NCBI RefSeq assembly: GCF_026151205.1
Contig: NC_087076.1
Span: 13,377,675-13,441,674 of the forward strand
Reading direction: 5' to 3'
Origin: Bolinopsis microptera
Lineage: Eukaryota; Ctenophora; Tentaculata; Lobata; Bolinopsidae
DNA: 64,000 bases
Under the pieces are notes generated by a model. It was not told where the DNA came from and ran no database searches. It saw nothing but the letters and a program-made list of their open reading frames with translations. Positions 1-9,559 of this stretch are shown in pieces; positions within the stretch are counted from its first letter, which is position 1, and the number at the start of each line of letters is the position of its first letter. The position numbers and the translations under genes were made by a program.

Positions 1-2075
1 ATTTGTTTCATTGATATTGCTGGAGTCGGTGATTTCATTGCTTATTTCAATGATTGGCATTTGAGAAAGATTTTTGACTAATTTAGACCTCTGTTTTGAA
101 TACAAGTCACATATGTAAAGAACATGCGACTCGTCTTCGATGGTCTCAACGCCCATACTTGATTGGCACCAACCACATAGTCTTTGCTCACGGGGTGTGT
201 TGGAGTATCTGCCTCTTTCAATATGGAGATCATGGGCGCTGATTCTAAGTTTTGTGGTGCTGTAACGACGAGAAAAGCCTTTGCATAAGTATAAGTAGGG
301 CTCTCGGTTGAAGGTGTGTTTGATTGAGTGATAGAATGAGAGTTTAGAAGAAGTAGATTTTTGATATTGCCAACATTTTTTGAATTGATTGGTTAGAGCT
401 TCGATGATTTTAGGAATTCTATACTTTTTGCTGCATAGTGAGATAGTGGTTTGATGGATTGACTAAATTTTGACTGATTTATGAGGGAGTCTTTTAATAA
501 TTTGTGATCACTTACAGGGTTGGGCGCGGCTTTGTTAGCTGCATTTGTATTGAGAATTCGGTGCGCAGTTACGTGATCTAGTTTGTAAATTTCATCTAGT
601 TCAAGGAGTGGTTTTATGTATCGATACCAAGGTAAGTTTAGTGATTTTTGTTCTTTTACGGCTGCAGTGACAAACGAATTCGACTTTGATTTTGTATTTA
701 GCCTTTTGAAGTAATTTAACGTTAAGCGAATTGATTGATAAATCAGAGGAATTCTTCCTGTTTCTCCCCAAACACCTACATTTGATGCTTTACGATGGAC
801 TCCCAATACCCATTTTAGGAATGAAATATGCACTCTTTCTTGCAGAGAGGCGCTGATTTTTTAAAGTAAGTTAGTAGCGGTTGCTTCTGTCGAGTTAATC
901 GTTTTGCAAAGAGATTTATTGATCGTACTAGTGGGTGTCCATATCGGAGCACCATATAATAAAATGGGCTTGATGAGAGAGTCGAAAAGTGTAAGGAGTG
1001 CTTTAAAAGATAACTTTGAACGCATGACAACCCTTTTCAGGCCAAAAAATGCACGCATTGCTTTGGTTTTAAGGTTTTGTTGAGCGATCTGTACTTGACC
1101 CGATTGATGAAGTTCAAATCCAAGTTAACAATAACTGTCAACAATTTCAAGATTAGATCCGTTGAGTGTAAATTTGATGTTTTGTATGTCCTGTTTTAAC
1201 GTTTTCTTACCAAAGATGACTGCTTGAGTTTTGAGTTCATTGATTTCAATGCCCCACTCCTTACAAAAATTACCGAGAATATTAAGTTGCTTTTGAGTGG
1301 TTTCCTGGTCGAGTGAAAGGAGTATAAGGTCATCCGCCCACAGTAGGTGGCTAATAGTCATATTTGAAAGTACGGGGCAATTTGGAAAATCTAGGAGGCA
1401 GGACATATCACTAAGAAAAACTTTAAAAAGATCAGGTGAGAGTGGGTGACCTTGTTCTGTACCTTTACGTATCTGAAAGCGTTTACTGAGGTGACCAGAT
1501 AATTTTATGTAAGCGTACGAATTTGAGTACATATTTTTGAGGACATTGTAGAAGTTTCCAGTTATGCCATTTTTTGCGAGTTTGAGGAAAAGGGCTTGAC
1601 GGCAGACTGAGTCGAATGCTTTTTTAAAATCAACAAATACTGCATAATATACAGGTTTCCCCAAAAGTTTATATTTTGAAGGTATAGTTTTCATGGTTAG
1701 TATGTGATCGTATGTTTGAGCTTTCTTTGTGAAGCCTAGTTGGTTAGGTGGATCAGGGCAGTTTTCAGAGCGGAAGTGGATAAGTCGTTCTGAGAGAATA
1801 GTTGAGAATAGTTTTCCTATGACACTGCTGACAGCAACTGCACGGTAGTTGTCAGGATCTGATTTATTTCCCTTTTTATGAAGTGGAGATATAATGCTGA
1901 CGTTCCAGGGATAAATTCCTTGTGAGAAGCAGGCGTTGAAGAGGTTCAACATAATCAATTTATGATTGGTATCTAGAGATTTTATAATTTCGTTATTAAT
2001 CATGTCGAGTGAGGAAGCTTTACCATTTTTAGGGATTTTATACTAGAGTCAAGTTCTGTTTTGGTGATTAAGGAG
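1..2075 (-). mobile_element. LINE A: APE-type non-LTR retrotransposon, RT and C-terminus, degraded
   Basis: Minus-strand reverse transcriptase of the same family as the copy at 21.2-24.7 kb. The best open stretch is 2003 to 1125 (292 codons). It carries the palm motif FVDFKKAFDS, the motif GTEQGHPLSPDLF, and LLWADDLILL near 1335, where LWADD replaces the usual YADD or FADD. The C-terminal region continues in other frames: 833-393 contains LKWVLGVHRKA and EQKSLNLPWY, and about 240-160 contains AHDLHIERGRYS followed by a C-x2-C pair. Both match the tail of LINE B. At least three frame breaks make it non-functional. Its 5' end (about 2075) abuts a different LINE tail, so it is probably a 5'-truncated insertion into that element. 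The 3' end lies outside the window. Clade is not assigned. Confidence 0.88.
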
Positions 2076-2077
2076 GA

Positions 2078-2447
2078 TGCGAAGGACATGTCCAAGCATC
2101 CTCCATCGTGCACATGCAACACGCTCACTGAGTGGAACCACTTCACATCTCTTGTAAAGGGTGTCGTTTTTAATCATATTAGGGTAAGTCATTCTGATGA
2201 TTTGCCTCAGATGCTTTCTGTGGCAAATATCCAGTTTACTCAATATAGCTGCTTTGAAGCAGCCAAGCAGCTACAGTTATACATTAAGACGGAGACCACC
2301 TGGGCTTCGTAAATCTTAAGTCTGGTCTTAAGAGGTATACGTTTACCTTGATCCCAAACTTTCTTGTAGTTTTCGAAAGCAAGATTTGCCAGAATACATC
2401 GTCTTTTTATGTCCTCGTTGCTACACAATTTGGAACCAAGTGAGATG
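2078..2447 (-). mobile_element. C-terminal fragment of a second LINE family
   Basis: Two minus-strand frames (2447-2240 and 2243-2078) read through the post-RT domain of a LINE: DIKRRCILANLAFENYKKVW, then a frame break at SCLAASK, then LDICHRKHLRQIIRM and ARWRMLGHVLR. The order of a colony-type region, LRQIIRM and a final RWRxLGHVLR is typical of RTE/Jockey-like LINE carboxy-termini. The sequence stops right after the VLR motif, where LINE A begins. LINE A therefore seems to have landed in this fragment. Confidence is good for LINE origin and low for the clade. Confidence 0.75.
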
Positions 2448-2982
2448 ATCTCCAGTTACTGTAAAGTGCTGACACCACACCCCTCTCCCAAGCTCCAGTA
2501 ACCATCTGACACCACCACGTTCCACCAGCCCAGTGGATCAGATATCCGAGTTTGTTGTTGGGATCAGATATCAGTTCTGCTTAATGGTCCGGTGTCAAAT
2601 AACAAGATATGAACTCAAAGAGGGTAGCCGAACTGGAGCATAAAAAGTCAGTAATATCAACAATCAATTATTATTATTATCTTAATCTTCTACTATCTAC
2701 ACCAACCAAGAGCGAAATAGCTTCACCGAAGATATGCGTCAACGTAATTCAAATGCACGAAACTTAAACAATTTTACTATCAACTTGGTGAGAACCTCGC
2801 GAATTAATCATAATTAAGATTTAAGGATAACCCTGGCCCTGACTTCAAGGAAAGATGAATGTTTTCATTAAACTCTGTACAATTATGACGGTCCATGATA
2901 ATGGATCTATAATTTAATTTTAATCCTGTGTAATCCTGTGTAATCCTGTGTAATCCTGTAATCCAACCAAATCTACTATCAC
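2448..2982. other. Non-coding upstream region of the 2983 gene
   Basis: AT-rich sequence without a credible coding frame. It holds two GATATC-containing direct repeats near 2540-2575. It presumably contains the promoter and 5' UTR of the following gene, but I see no clear TATA box or initiator. Confidence 0.4.
2921..2959. repeat. Short tandem repeat, TAATCCTGTG x4
   Basis: Four adjacent copies of the 10-mer TAATCCTGTG, the last slightly shortened. They end 24 bases before the start codon at 2983, so they sit in the proximal promoter or 5' UTR of that gene. Confidence 0.9.
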
Positions 2983-3666
2983 ATGGGTGCTTGCGTTTCA
3001 ACCAAGAACAACAACCAGGTCAAATCTTCCTCAAAGAAAACCTCCTCCAAGAAGAAGAGGAGCATTAAAGTAACCATTACAGCCCCTGCTAGACGTATGT
3101 CTGGTGAGAACTACACTGAGACCTGGTCTAAAGTTCTCAACAAAAAGGAACAACTCTTCAGTTCCTGCAGTACTCTCTCCCAGAGCAAGAAACACCTTTC
3201 ATCCGGAACTCTTCTCTCTCAGAACAAACAGCAAACCTACTCCTCTGCCACTGACTTCTCCCAGATCTACAAGAAATCAGGGGTGGTTGACAAGAAACTG
3301 TTCCTCTCAACAGAGTTCCTCTCCGAAGCTGACGATATCTACTCTCCAACACCATCCCTCCTTACCCCCATCACCCCAGCTTACAGAGTTATCAACAGTA
3401 CCTTCCCACATTCCCTCCTTAGTCCCACTACCCCCTCTCCTCAATTCTCACCTGTTTTCCACGCTGCCTGCTACAACACAAACACGACAAGGAAACTCAA
3501 ACCACTCTCTCGGAGGAGAGTTGATGCCAGTACCAACTCCAGACAGCACGCGACTACTCAGGAGTCTGCACAAGCGACTACTTTCCTATCAGAGGATAGG
3601 ACTGAGCTTAGCATATTTAACTTTGATGACGAGTTAGATATGATACCATTTACTAAAAAGTACTGA
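2983..3666 (+). CDS. Unrecognised protein with lipidation-type N-terminus, Ser/Thr/Pro-rich
   Basis: A single 227-codon frame. The protein opens MGACVSTK: Gly2 fits N-myristoylation, Cys4 fits palmitoylation, and Ser6 fits the myristoyl-transferase rule. A basic, serine-rich stretch follows (residues 8-30, KKTSSKKKRS). This arrangement usually anchors a soluble protein to the inner face of a membrane. The middle is low-complexity and rich in Ser, Thr and Pro, with many SP/TP sites between about residues 125 and 165 (for example LSPTTPSPQFSP), suggesting proline-directed phosphorylation. The end is acidic (FNFDDELDMIPF, finishing TKKY). No domain is recognised and I assign no enzymatic role. 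The 3' half is duplicated immediately downstream (3431-4833). The reading is uninterrupted, and an in-frame 3-bp deletion in the duplicate suggests coding constraint. Confidence 0.6.
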   Translation: MGACVSTKNNNQVKSSSKKTSSKKKRSIKVTITAPARRMSGENYTETWSKVLNKKEQLFSSCSTLSQSKKHLSSGTLLSQNKQQTYSSATDFSQIYKKSGVVDKKLFLSTEFLSEADDIYSPTPSLLTPITPAYRVINSTFPHSLLSPTTPSPQFSPVFHAACYNTNTTRKLKPLSRRRVDASTNSRQHATTQESAQATTFLSEDRTELSIFNFDDELDMIPFTKKY

Positions 3667-4833
3667 GTACTGCATTCGTTTGAATATATTTAATAGCATA
3701 TGATATAGTGTAGCTCAAGTATGTTGAAAAAATATGTTCTTAAAAGTTAAAACTAAAAGATTGTTTAACAATAACAATAACATCACTGTGATAAACATAG
3801 CCAAGGTTATCGTTTACGGACCAGAATAACACAATGAGTTTTAATACTTTCAACACTACTATATAACAAATAATTTGAGATTATGAGACTGATTAAATGC
3901 TGAAGATAAAAGAAATATATTCATTTTGCTAAGATTATGTTTGCGTTTCATTGCTCAACAGCTGTTCGAAGGATCAAATTTAAGAATAACACAATTAAAC
4001 TTTAATAAGTTATTACTTTAACAATTCCCCTAACTGAGCCCCCTCTCCTCAATTCTCACCTGTTTTCCACGCTGCCTGCTACAACAAAAACACGACAAGG
4101 AAACTCAAACCAGTCTCCCGGAGGAGAGTTGATGCCAGTACCAACTCCAGACAGCACGCGACTACTCAGGAGTCACAAGCGACTACGTACATATCAGAGG
4201 ATAGGACTGAGCTTAGCATATTTAACTTTGATGACGAGTTAGATATGATACCATTTACTAAAAAGTACTGAGTACTTCATTCGTTTGAATATATATTTAA
4301 TAGCATATAGTGTAGCTCAAGTATGTTGAAAAAATATGTTCGTAAACGTAACAAAGGCTCATGAAGGAAATGATGTAATGCGAAATTGCCATCAATGAAT
4401 CTAGCGGAATAGGAAATGAAATATTTTAGTTTTTATTACAATTATAATAGTTTCACACGATGTAACAGAAAGGGTGAAGTCAGTCATTTGATCACAAACA
4501 CGATCGTTACAAAGAACGTAGATTAAGATTGTTCACTATAATGAAACAAATTTCAAGATCGGAGAATTTATCGCTCCAGTGAAGTGACATAATTAAAAAC
4601 TGCAGTATAAAAATGATGATAGATAAATAATAATATCGCGTCGTCAATGAGGCAACAAAGATTTAATGCTCTGTAGCTGATATGAGTTATCATCCCCACA
4701 ATTGCATCTAACAAAGTTAAAACTAAAACAATAACATCACTGTGATAAACATAGCCAAGGTTAGTGTTTACGGACCAGAATAACACAATTAAACTTTAAT
4801 AAGTTATTACTTTAACAATTCCCCTAACTGAGC
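3431..4833 (+). repeat. Tandem duplication of the gene's 3' half and downstream DNA
   Basis: Unit 1 (3431-4038) contains, in order, the last coding part of the 2983 gene, a block with AACATCACTGTGATAAAC, and a block ending CCCCTAACTGAGC. Unit 2 (4039-4833) repeats the same three blocks in the same order, with about 380 extra bases between the first two. The junction lies in a CCCCC run shared by both units. The copies differ by scattered substitutions and small indels, so the event is not fresh. Confidence 0.85.
4041..4271 (+). pseudogene. Duplicated C-terminal coding segment of the 2983 gene, frame intact
   Basis: In-frame copy of the last ~77 codons, starting PSPQFSPVFHAACYN and ending IPFTKKY and TGA. 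Relative to unit 1 it has a 3-bp in-frame deletion (ESAQATT becomes ESQATT) and a few substitutions; no stop or frameshift is present. It has no start codon of its own. The preceding bases TTCCCCTAACTGAG resemble a branch point plus 3' splice site, so it could be an alternative last exon. A harmless duplicate is equally possible. Confidence 0.5.
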
Positions 4834-4869
4834 GGAGGCGCGTATTGCTGCTTCGCCCGGGTATAATCA

Positions 4870-5175
4870 TTTTATAAGCCCCTGGTGGTGTTTATGAAAA
4901 GGCAGACTCTCTTGCAAAAAAACTCAGTTCCGCGGAAAACTTGAACTCCGCCCAAGTGCTGCTAGTGCTACTATAATCCCGAAGGTTTCTTGATTTGCTA
5001 TTTACTTTTAGCTATTATGGAATTTTATAAGCCCCTGGTGGTGTTTATGAAAAGGCAGACTCTCTTGCAAAAAAACTCGGTTCCGCGGAAAACTTGGACT
5101 CCGCCCAAGTGCTGCTAGTGCTACTATAATCCCGAAGGTTTCTTGATTTGCTATTTACTTTTAGCTATTATGGAA
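4870..5175 (+). repeat. 153-bp tandem duplication, two copies
   Basis: Copies 4870-5022 and 5023-5175 are nearly identical (they differ at about two bases). Each starts TTTTATAAGCCCC and ends TTAGCTATTATGGAA. The period is 51 codons. One frame reads KADSLAKKLSSAEN in each copy, then stops. I cannot assign an origin. Confidence 0.9.
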
Positions 5176-5280
5176 TGGAGCAATGCGAAGAATAGGTCAT
5201 CGGAAATTGAGGGAAAGATGGAGAACAATGTCCATCACCAACTTCATGAACTTATAGCGAGTGTAAATGGTAAACTGTAA
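5170..5280 (+). CDS. Small ORF (36 aa) after the 153-bp duplication
   Basis: ATG at 5170 opens a hydrophilic 36-residue frame (MEWSNAKNRSSEIEGK, then MENNVHHQLHELIASVNGKL) ending in TAA. AATAAA lies 42 bases downstream (5322-5327). The peptide resembles nothing I know. It could be a true micro-ORF, an exon end, or chance. Confidence 0.2.
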   Translation: MEWSNAKNRSSEIEGKMENNVHHQLHELIASVNGKL

Positions 5281-5438
5281 CTGAAAGTACTATTTTGATG
5301 ATTTTGAAAGCTTTCTTTGGGAATAAAACTTTGAGTACCTCAATCGTGCCATCCCCAATTACCTAGTAAGATGGTCATTCAAGAAAAATTCAGTAAAAAC
5401 AGTGAAATTTGGGTCGCGGGAAGCTGAAAATGAAATTC

Positions 5439-5478
5439 GAATATGTCCTACCGGCAGGAGTCCGAGTAGGACATATTC
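5439..5478. repeat. Perfect 13-bp hairpin
   Basis: GAATATGTCCTAC at 5439-5451 and its exact complement at 5466-5478, with a 14-nt loop. It stands alone in non-coding DNA. It may be a small palindromic insertion or a structured RNA segment. Confidence 0.7.
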
Positions 5479-6176
5479 AAAATGTTTACACATTCTTAAT
5501 TTGGTATGTTTACACTTACAGTAAATAATTTGGCGTTTTGACACCTCTGTACGTTACTAATTACTATTATACTTGCAACTAACTAACTAAGATAAAGAAA
5601 GAGTGCACAATAGTCGACTTGAAAATCATTACATATCTGAGTTCTGAATATTATACTATTATATATGGGATGGCAGTTATTAACATTTTTACATCAATGA
5701 ACTGCGCTCTGCTTTTATTTTTTCCGACTCCTCACCAGCTCCAGCGATTACTACAGGCACAGCTTGCTCGTTCTTCTCAGCATCAATAGTACTACTACTA
5801 ATAGTCATCTCTGCTCAATCCAACTCAAGGGTATAAACCAATTGATCAACCAGGCTCTATTGATGAAATAATAATTCACTTTGATGAAATGATTCGCTTT
5901 TAGAAAGACTTAAAACGCAATATGTTGGATGCATAATAAAATTGTAAATATAAATATAAATGCACAATAGTGAAAAGGATAAAAAGGTTTAAAAAGGTTA
6001 AAAAAGAGTAAACACTTCGATCAATTTCCACATATACATACAAAGGGGGTAGTAAAGGGGGTATAATAGTAAATGGGGTACATAGTATACCCACAATAAA
6101 TGCAACGGTCGTGCTTGCCAGCACTGTGATATATATAAATTATATATACAGGGTGTACCATAGTAAGTATAGTAGT

Positions 6177-6196
6177 TAGACGGGTTCCTGCTAGTA
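6177..6196. repeat. Dispersed 20-bp repeat edge, inverted copy at 33133-33152
   Basis: TAGACGGGTTCCTGCTAGTA at this site is matched exactly on the other strand at 33133-33152. Both copies adjoin ATATATA-rich DNA. The one here is followed within 16 bases by the (TG)n tract. They look like the ends of copies of one repeat family whose bodies differ. Confidence 0.6.
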
Positions 6197-6210
6197 CAAA
6201 TAATCTCAAG

Positions 6211-6448
<238 letters not shown>

Positions 6449-7598
6449 GTGTTTGTGCGTCTGTGGGAAATTTCCGAACGCTTAATCAAGAAAACGGTAA
6501 GAGTTACGGGGCTGATTTTTTCGGTATAGTGCTGAGAAAACTCTGATGGAGCTAAATGATAAAGGTTTTTTAAATCGGTTGGTTTTAATTGATCATTTTG
6601 TGACCCAAATGTGATACTGTGTCGGTGTTCTCTCCCGTTCTCGCTCTCTCTCTCTCCCCTCATAATAGATTTGCTATATAATTAGGTAATTTGGCAGTGG
6701 ACCTCAAGAGTCAAGATTGCCTATCAAGTATTAATATTAGAATTAGATACGCGAGGGGAATTTAGAATTAATTTGCAGTTTGTTTGGATTGAGCGATTTC
6801 ATACTTTCGCTCCGTTTTAACTACGAAAATGTAATTTACTTTTCAGAATATATTAGTCGGGATGATAAAAATGATAATTCAATCAGAGTGTATTCGACAA
6901 TTTTAACTCGGTTTCTTATTATGGGGTGCTGACATTACGTGACAGCTGTAGACACAGCTAGATAATAACTTAATAAATACAAGTCTGTCTCTTTGGGAAT
7001 TTCATGCCTCAAACGATATCCGAACTGGATGTACTGCAAATCTAACACATCAAGAATTAAATTTAGATAGTGTTTGGAAGGACATGTGACACATTTTAGC
7101 ATCGCATTACCACCCTTTAAGGTAACATCTGTTACATTTACTTGACATAAATTGATAAATTTCAATAGACGAATAAAGCTACCGTTTAATTGACAAATTT
7201 TGTTGTTGACATAATCAGAAAATTGTAATCATCGAGAGTAAGATTGGGTACATAAATCATTGCCTTACTTAACACATGAACAATTGCACGTTAATGGCGT
7301 TCTAGTACTTGAGTAGTACTAGTAATTAGTTCCACCAACTACATATTCTGATAAAGTTCGAGAATCTTCTTTACAATATTTATTGGTTATTCTAAATTAT
7401 TAAATTTACTGATTGCAACATAATATTATCACATCGCTACATCTGACACTGGAAACACGGATCATACTCGCCAAAGACACTTTTTCAGTTGAGTAGATAT
7501 ACCAAATAAGTTATGATGTTTATCGACGGGTGGAGGGGGGCTTGTCGGTAGTTTGATGCAAAACTGGCGGGTAGCCAGGACTTTCTATTTTTATTAAT
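6449..7598. other. Non-coding, no recognisable feature
   Basis: AT-rich sequence with a short CT-rich run near 6630-6660. I see no supported gene or named repeat here. Confidence 0.4.
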
Positions 7599-7930
7599 GG
7601 ACATGTTCATTGGAAGTTGAGGTTATTGGTACGCATACAGAAATATTAACCAAGCATGTTCAGAAGTTCTCAACAAAGAAACTTTATTGTTGTTATGCAC
7701 TATAATGTTGCAACTTTACATTTTTGTGAATCTGTTAACTATAGCTGCCTATAGTTTAAGTTAACAGTATAGTATTCCTTATCCTAAAATGCAGTAGATT
7801 ATTAATTAGATCAATCTAACAATCATAAAACATTATTGGTTAAAGAGCAGGGATTTGACGGTTATACTTATAAGGCAAGATTCGGTAAACTTTGTCGCAC
7901 ACTCAGAATATGATACCTATTTTCTACTGT
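7599..7930 (+). mobile_element. Partial relative of the 58.9-61.6 kb inverted-repeat element
   Basis: It begins GGACATGTTCATTGGAAGTT, a diverged form of the terminal repeat at 58906. It then follows the first ~400 bases of that element: a TTGTTGTTATGCACTATAATG-like block, a TGTGAATCTGTTAAC motif, a GATCAATCTAACAAT block and a closing TTTTCTACTGTG. It lacks the internal satellite and the other end. No coding capacity. Confidence 0.7.
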
Positions 7931-8763
7931 GTCCTAAAAACTTTATTATATCAGGCTTCACCTATGAATAGAAGAATCGTCCATCAGGAAGATGAATAAT
8001 TTTGCAGTGCCAGTATTTTGTCGGTTCCATTCGATATTATCTTACCCATTCAGTTAAATTTTTAAACATTGAAGGACAAATTAACAGTTTAACGTACAGG
8101 AGTTAAGCGGACAAAGATAATCGAATAGTTGTAATTACTTGTTTATAGTTTCTAAATATGAATGTAAGATGTAAGATTTGTGTCTGTTCGTGGCCTTGCA
8201 ATAATTAGTCAAAGCCATAAAAAATAGATCATGCCGATATCTTTCTAGAATGAAGGTATCTTTTACTAAATTAAATTTCCCCTTCAGAAGAAGATGAACA
8301 GGGAGACAACCAAAACTACTCTGATGCAGCAGCCCTGAAAGTCAGCTTAATTTTCCTCGTCGTTCTCCCATGTTTGCTGTAAATATGAGCATCTAAAATT
8401 GTTGTGGGCTTGAATGGTTCTACGGTACAAAACACTATTTTAACATGGTGTTTTATCGGGATGTGATAGAAAAATAACAACTCAAAAACCCTGACGAATC
8501 TATAAATTTGTAATCTATAATTAAACTTTTGATATTTAAAATTTTAATATTTTAGACAACTTTTAATGCTTTAATAAAAAATAAAACTAAAAGAAAGAGA
8601 CTGCGGTTCAGTAATTATTGATATTCATTATATGTTTATTCAGAATACTTAATTATATTTATTGTAATATACATTTTTTTCCCGATCCATGACTCTTGTG
8701 TCAGGACTAGGAACGTGAACGAAGCTTTTTTTTATTTGGACCGAGTTAAATTGTTATAAAGCA
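7931..8763. other. Non-coding, no recognisable feature
   Basis: AT-rich DNA with no supported frame or repeat. Confidence 0.4.
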
Positions 8764-9112
8764 ATGAAAGGCATTAGTTTGGTCAAATCAAACAGAACAT
8801 ATGCTATCAGACTTTCAACTGAGTACAGTAGGGTTAAAACAGTTTCGACGCTAGCAACGATCTTGACCATTGTTAATGATCTGGCCCGGCGCGCGCTACT
8901 TCGTAGCTCTTGCCATCGGGAAGAAAAGCGGCGCGCGCTACTTCGAAGAAACTTAGACGAGTAACATCCGTCAAGCAACGATCCCCTTTTACATAGTTCC
9001 ACTAAAATGATAATTCAAGATTAAATATGTATAGTGATAGGTAAATAAAGTCAAAAATGTAATAAAACGGTAGGGATAAAGTATACTGAAACTAAGTAAA
9101 CGTAGTCGACAC
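8764..9112. repeat. Dispersed repeat with duplicated GGCGCGCGCTACTTCG; inverted copy near 44.4-44.55 kb
   Basis: Two copies of a GGCGCGCGCTACTTCG block (about 8888 and 8930) lie in AT-rich DNA, followed by AAGAAACTTAGACGAGTAAC. The same order occurs on the opposite strand at 44420-44530, ending in a similar TATTAACAATGGTCA segment. The two loci also share the block at 9405-9520 (versus 43500-43615), so a composite repeat of at least 0.8 kb exists in inverted orientation at the two sites. Confidence 0.7.
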
Positions 9113-9169
9113 TTGTCATACGTTGTATGACCCGCCGCGCACGAAGTGCACGGCTCCCCCTGTATCGTC
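9113..9169 (-). repeat. Hairpin module of the Penelope-like element, fused to the tubulin fragment
   Basis: Matches the outer part of the termini of the element at 19575-20888: hairpin 1 (GTCATAC-GTT-GTATGAC), hairpin 2 (GCCGCGCAC-GAA-GTGC...), CCCCC, and the first arm of hairpin 3. It stops where alpha-tubulin sequence begins (9170). Read on the minus strand it forms the 3' end of a tubulin-module chimera. Confidence 0.8.
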
Positions 9170-9362
9170 GTTTTTCTCCAGAGCAGCCAGATCCTTCCTA
9201 ACCTCAGAGCACTCCCCCTCCTCCATACCTTCTTTTACGTACCAATGGACGAAGGCTCTCTTGGCATACATAAAATCGAAATTGTGGTCTGCAATCATAC
9301 GAGCTCAAGCCTCAGAGATGGCGATGGTGTTGGACAACATCAAACATGCACACAGCCCTATG
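9170..9362 (-). pseudogene. Alpha-tubulin C-terminal retro-fragment
   Basis: Minus-strand translation gives RAVCM, a 7-bp insertion, then LSNTIAISEA, a stop in place of the conserved Trp, then [31 protein letters not shown] and DLAALEK. Animal alpha-tubulins read RAVCMLSNTTAIAEAW, then [18 protein letters not shown], then [21 protein letters not shown]. The fragment covers roughly the last 60 residues without an intron and lacks the DYEEV tail. It is fused directly to the hairpin module. It lies between two segments that are adjacent at 43.6 kb, so module plus tubulin appear to be a single insertion of about 290 bp. Confidence 0.88.
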
Positions 9363-9404
9363 TATACACAGTAAAGAGGCGAGTTTTTGTGGTTCTACAA
9401 CTTA

Positions 9405-9520
9405 AGATGTATTGTAGGTTTATAAACTACCAGGACGCGCGCCAAGTTGGACTCGTCGATGGAACAGATAAATTTTACGAGTATCACCCGTTAAAAGATG
9501 TAGCATTGGTGGTTTATATT
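9405..9520. repeat. Repeat block shared with 43500-43615 (inverted)
   Basis: TTGTAGGTTTATAAACTACC, GACGCGCGCC, TTGGACTCGTCGA and TTTTACGAGTATCACCCGTT occur here in the same order as on the minus strand of 43615-43500. The 43.5-kb copy has an extra duplicated GTCGACGAGTCCAACTC unit. Confidence 0.75.
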
Positions 9521-9559
9521 AACATTACGGGCCCAACTTTCACCTTCCCACAATAAATT

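Noticed and set aside
4870-5022. RNase H fragment of a LINE (KADSLAKKL resembles the ADxLAK tail)
   Set aside because: Only eight residues match and nothing upstream supports it.
9146-9556. 136-codon plus-strand frame
   Set aside because: It is antisense to the alpha-tubulin fragment and runs on into a dispersed repeat.
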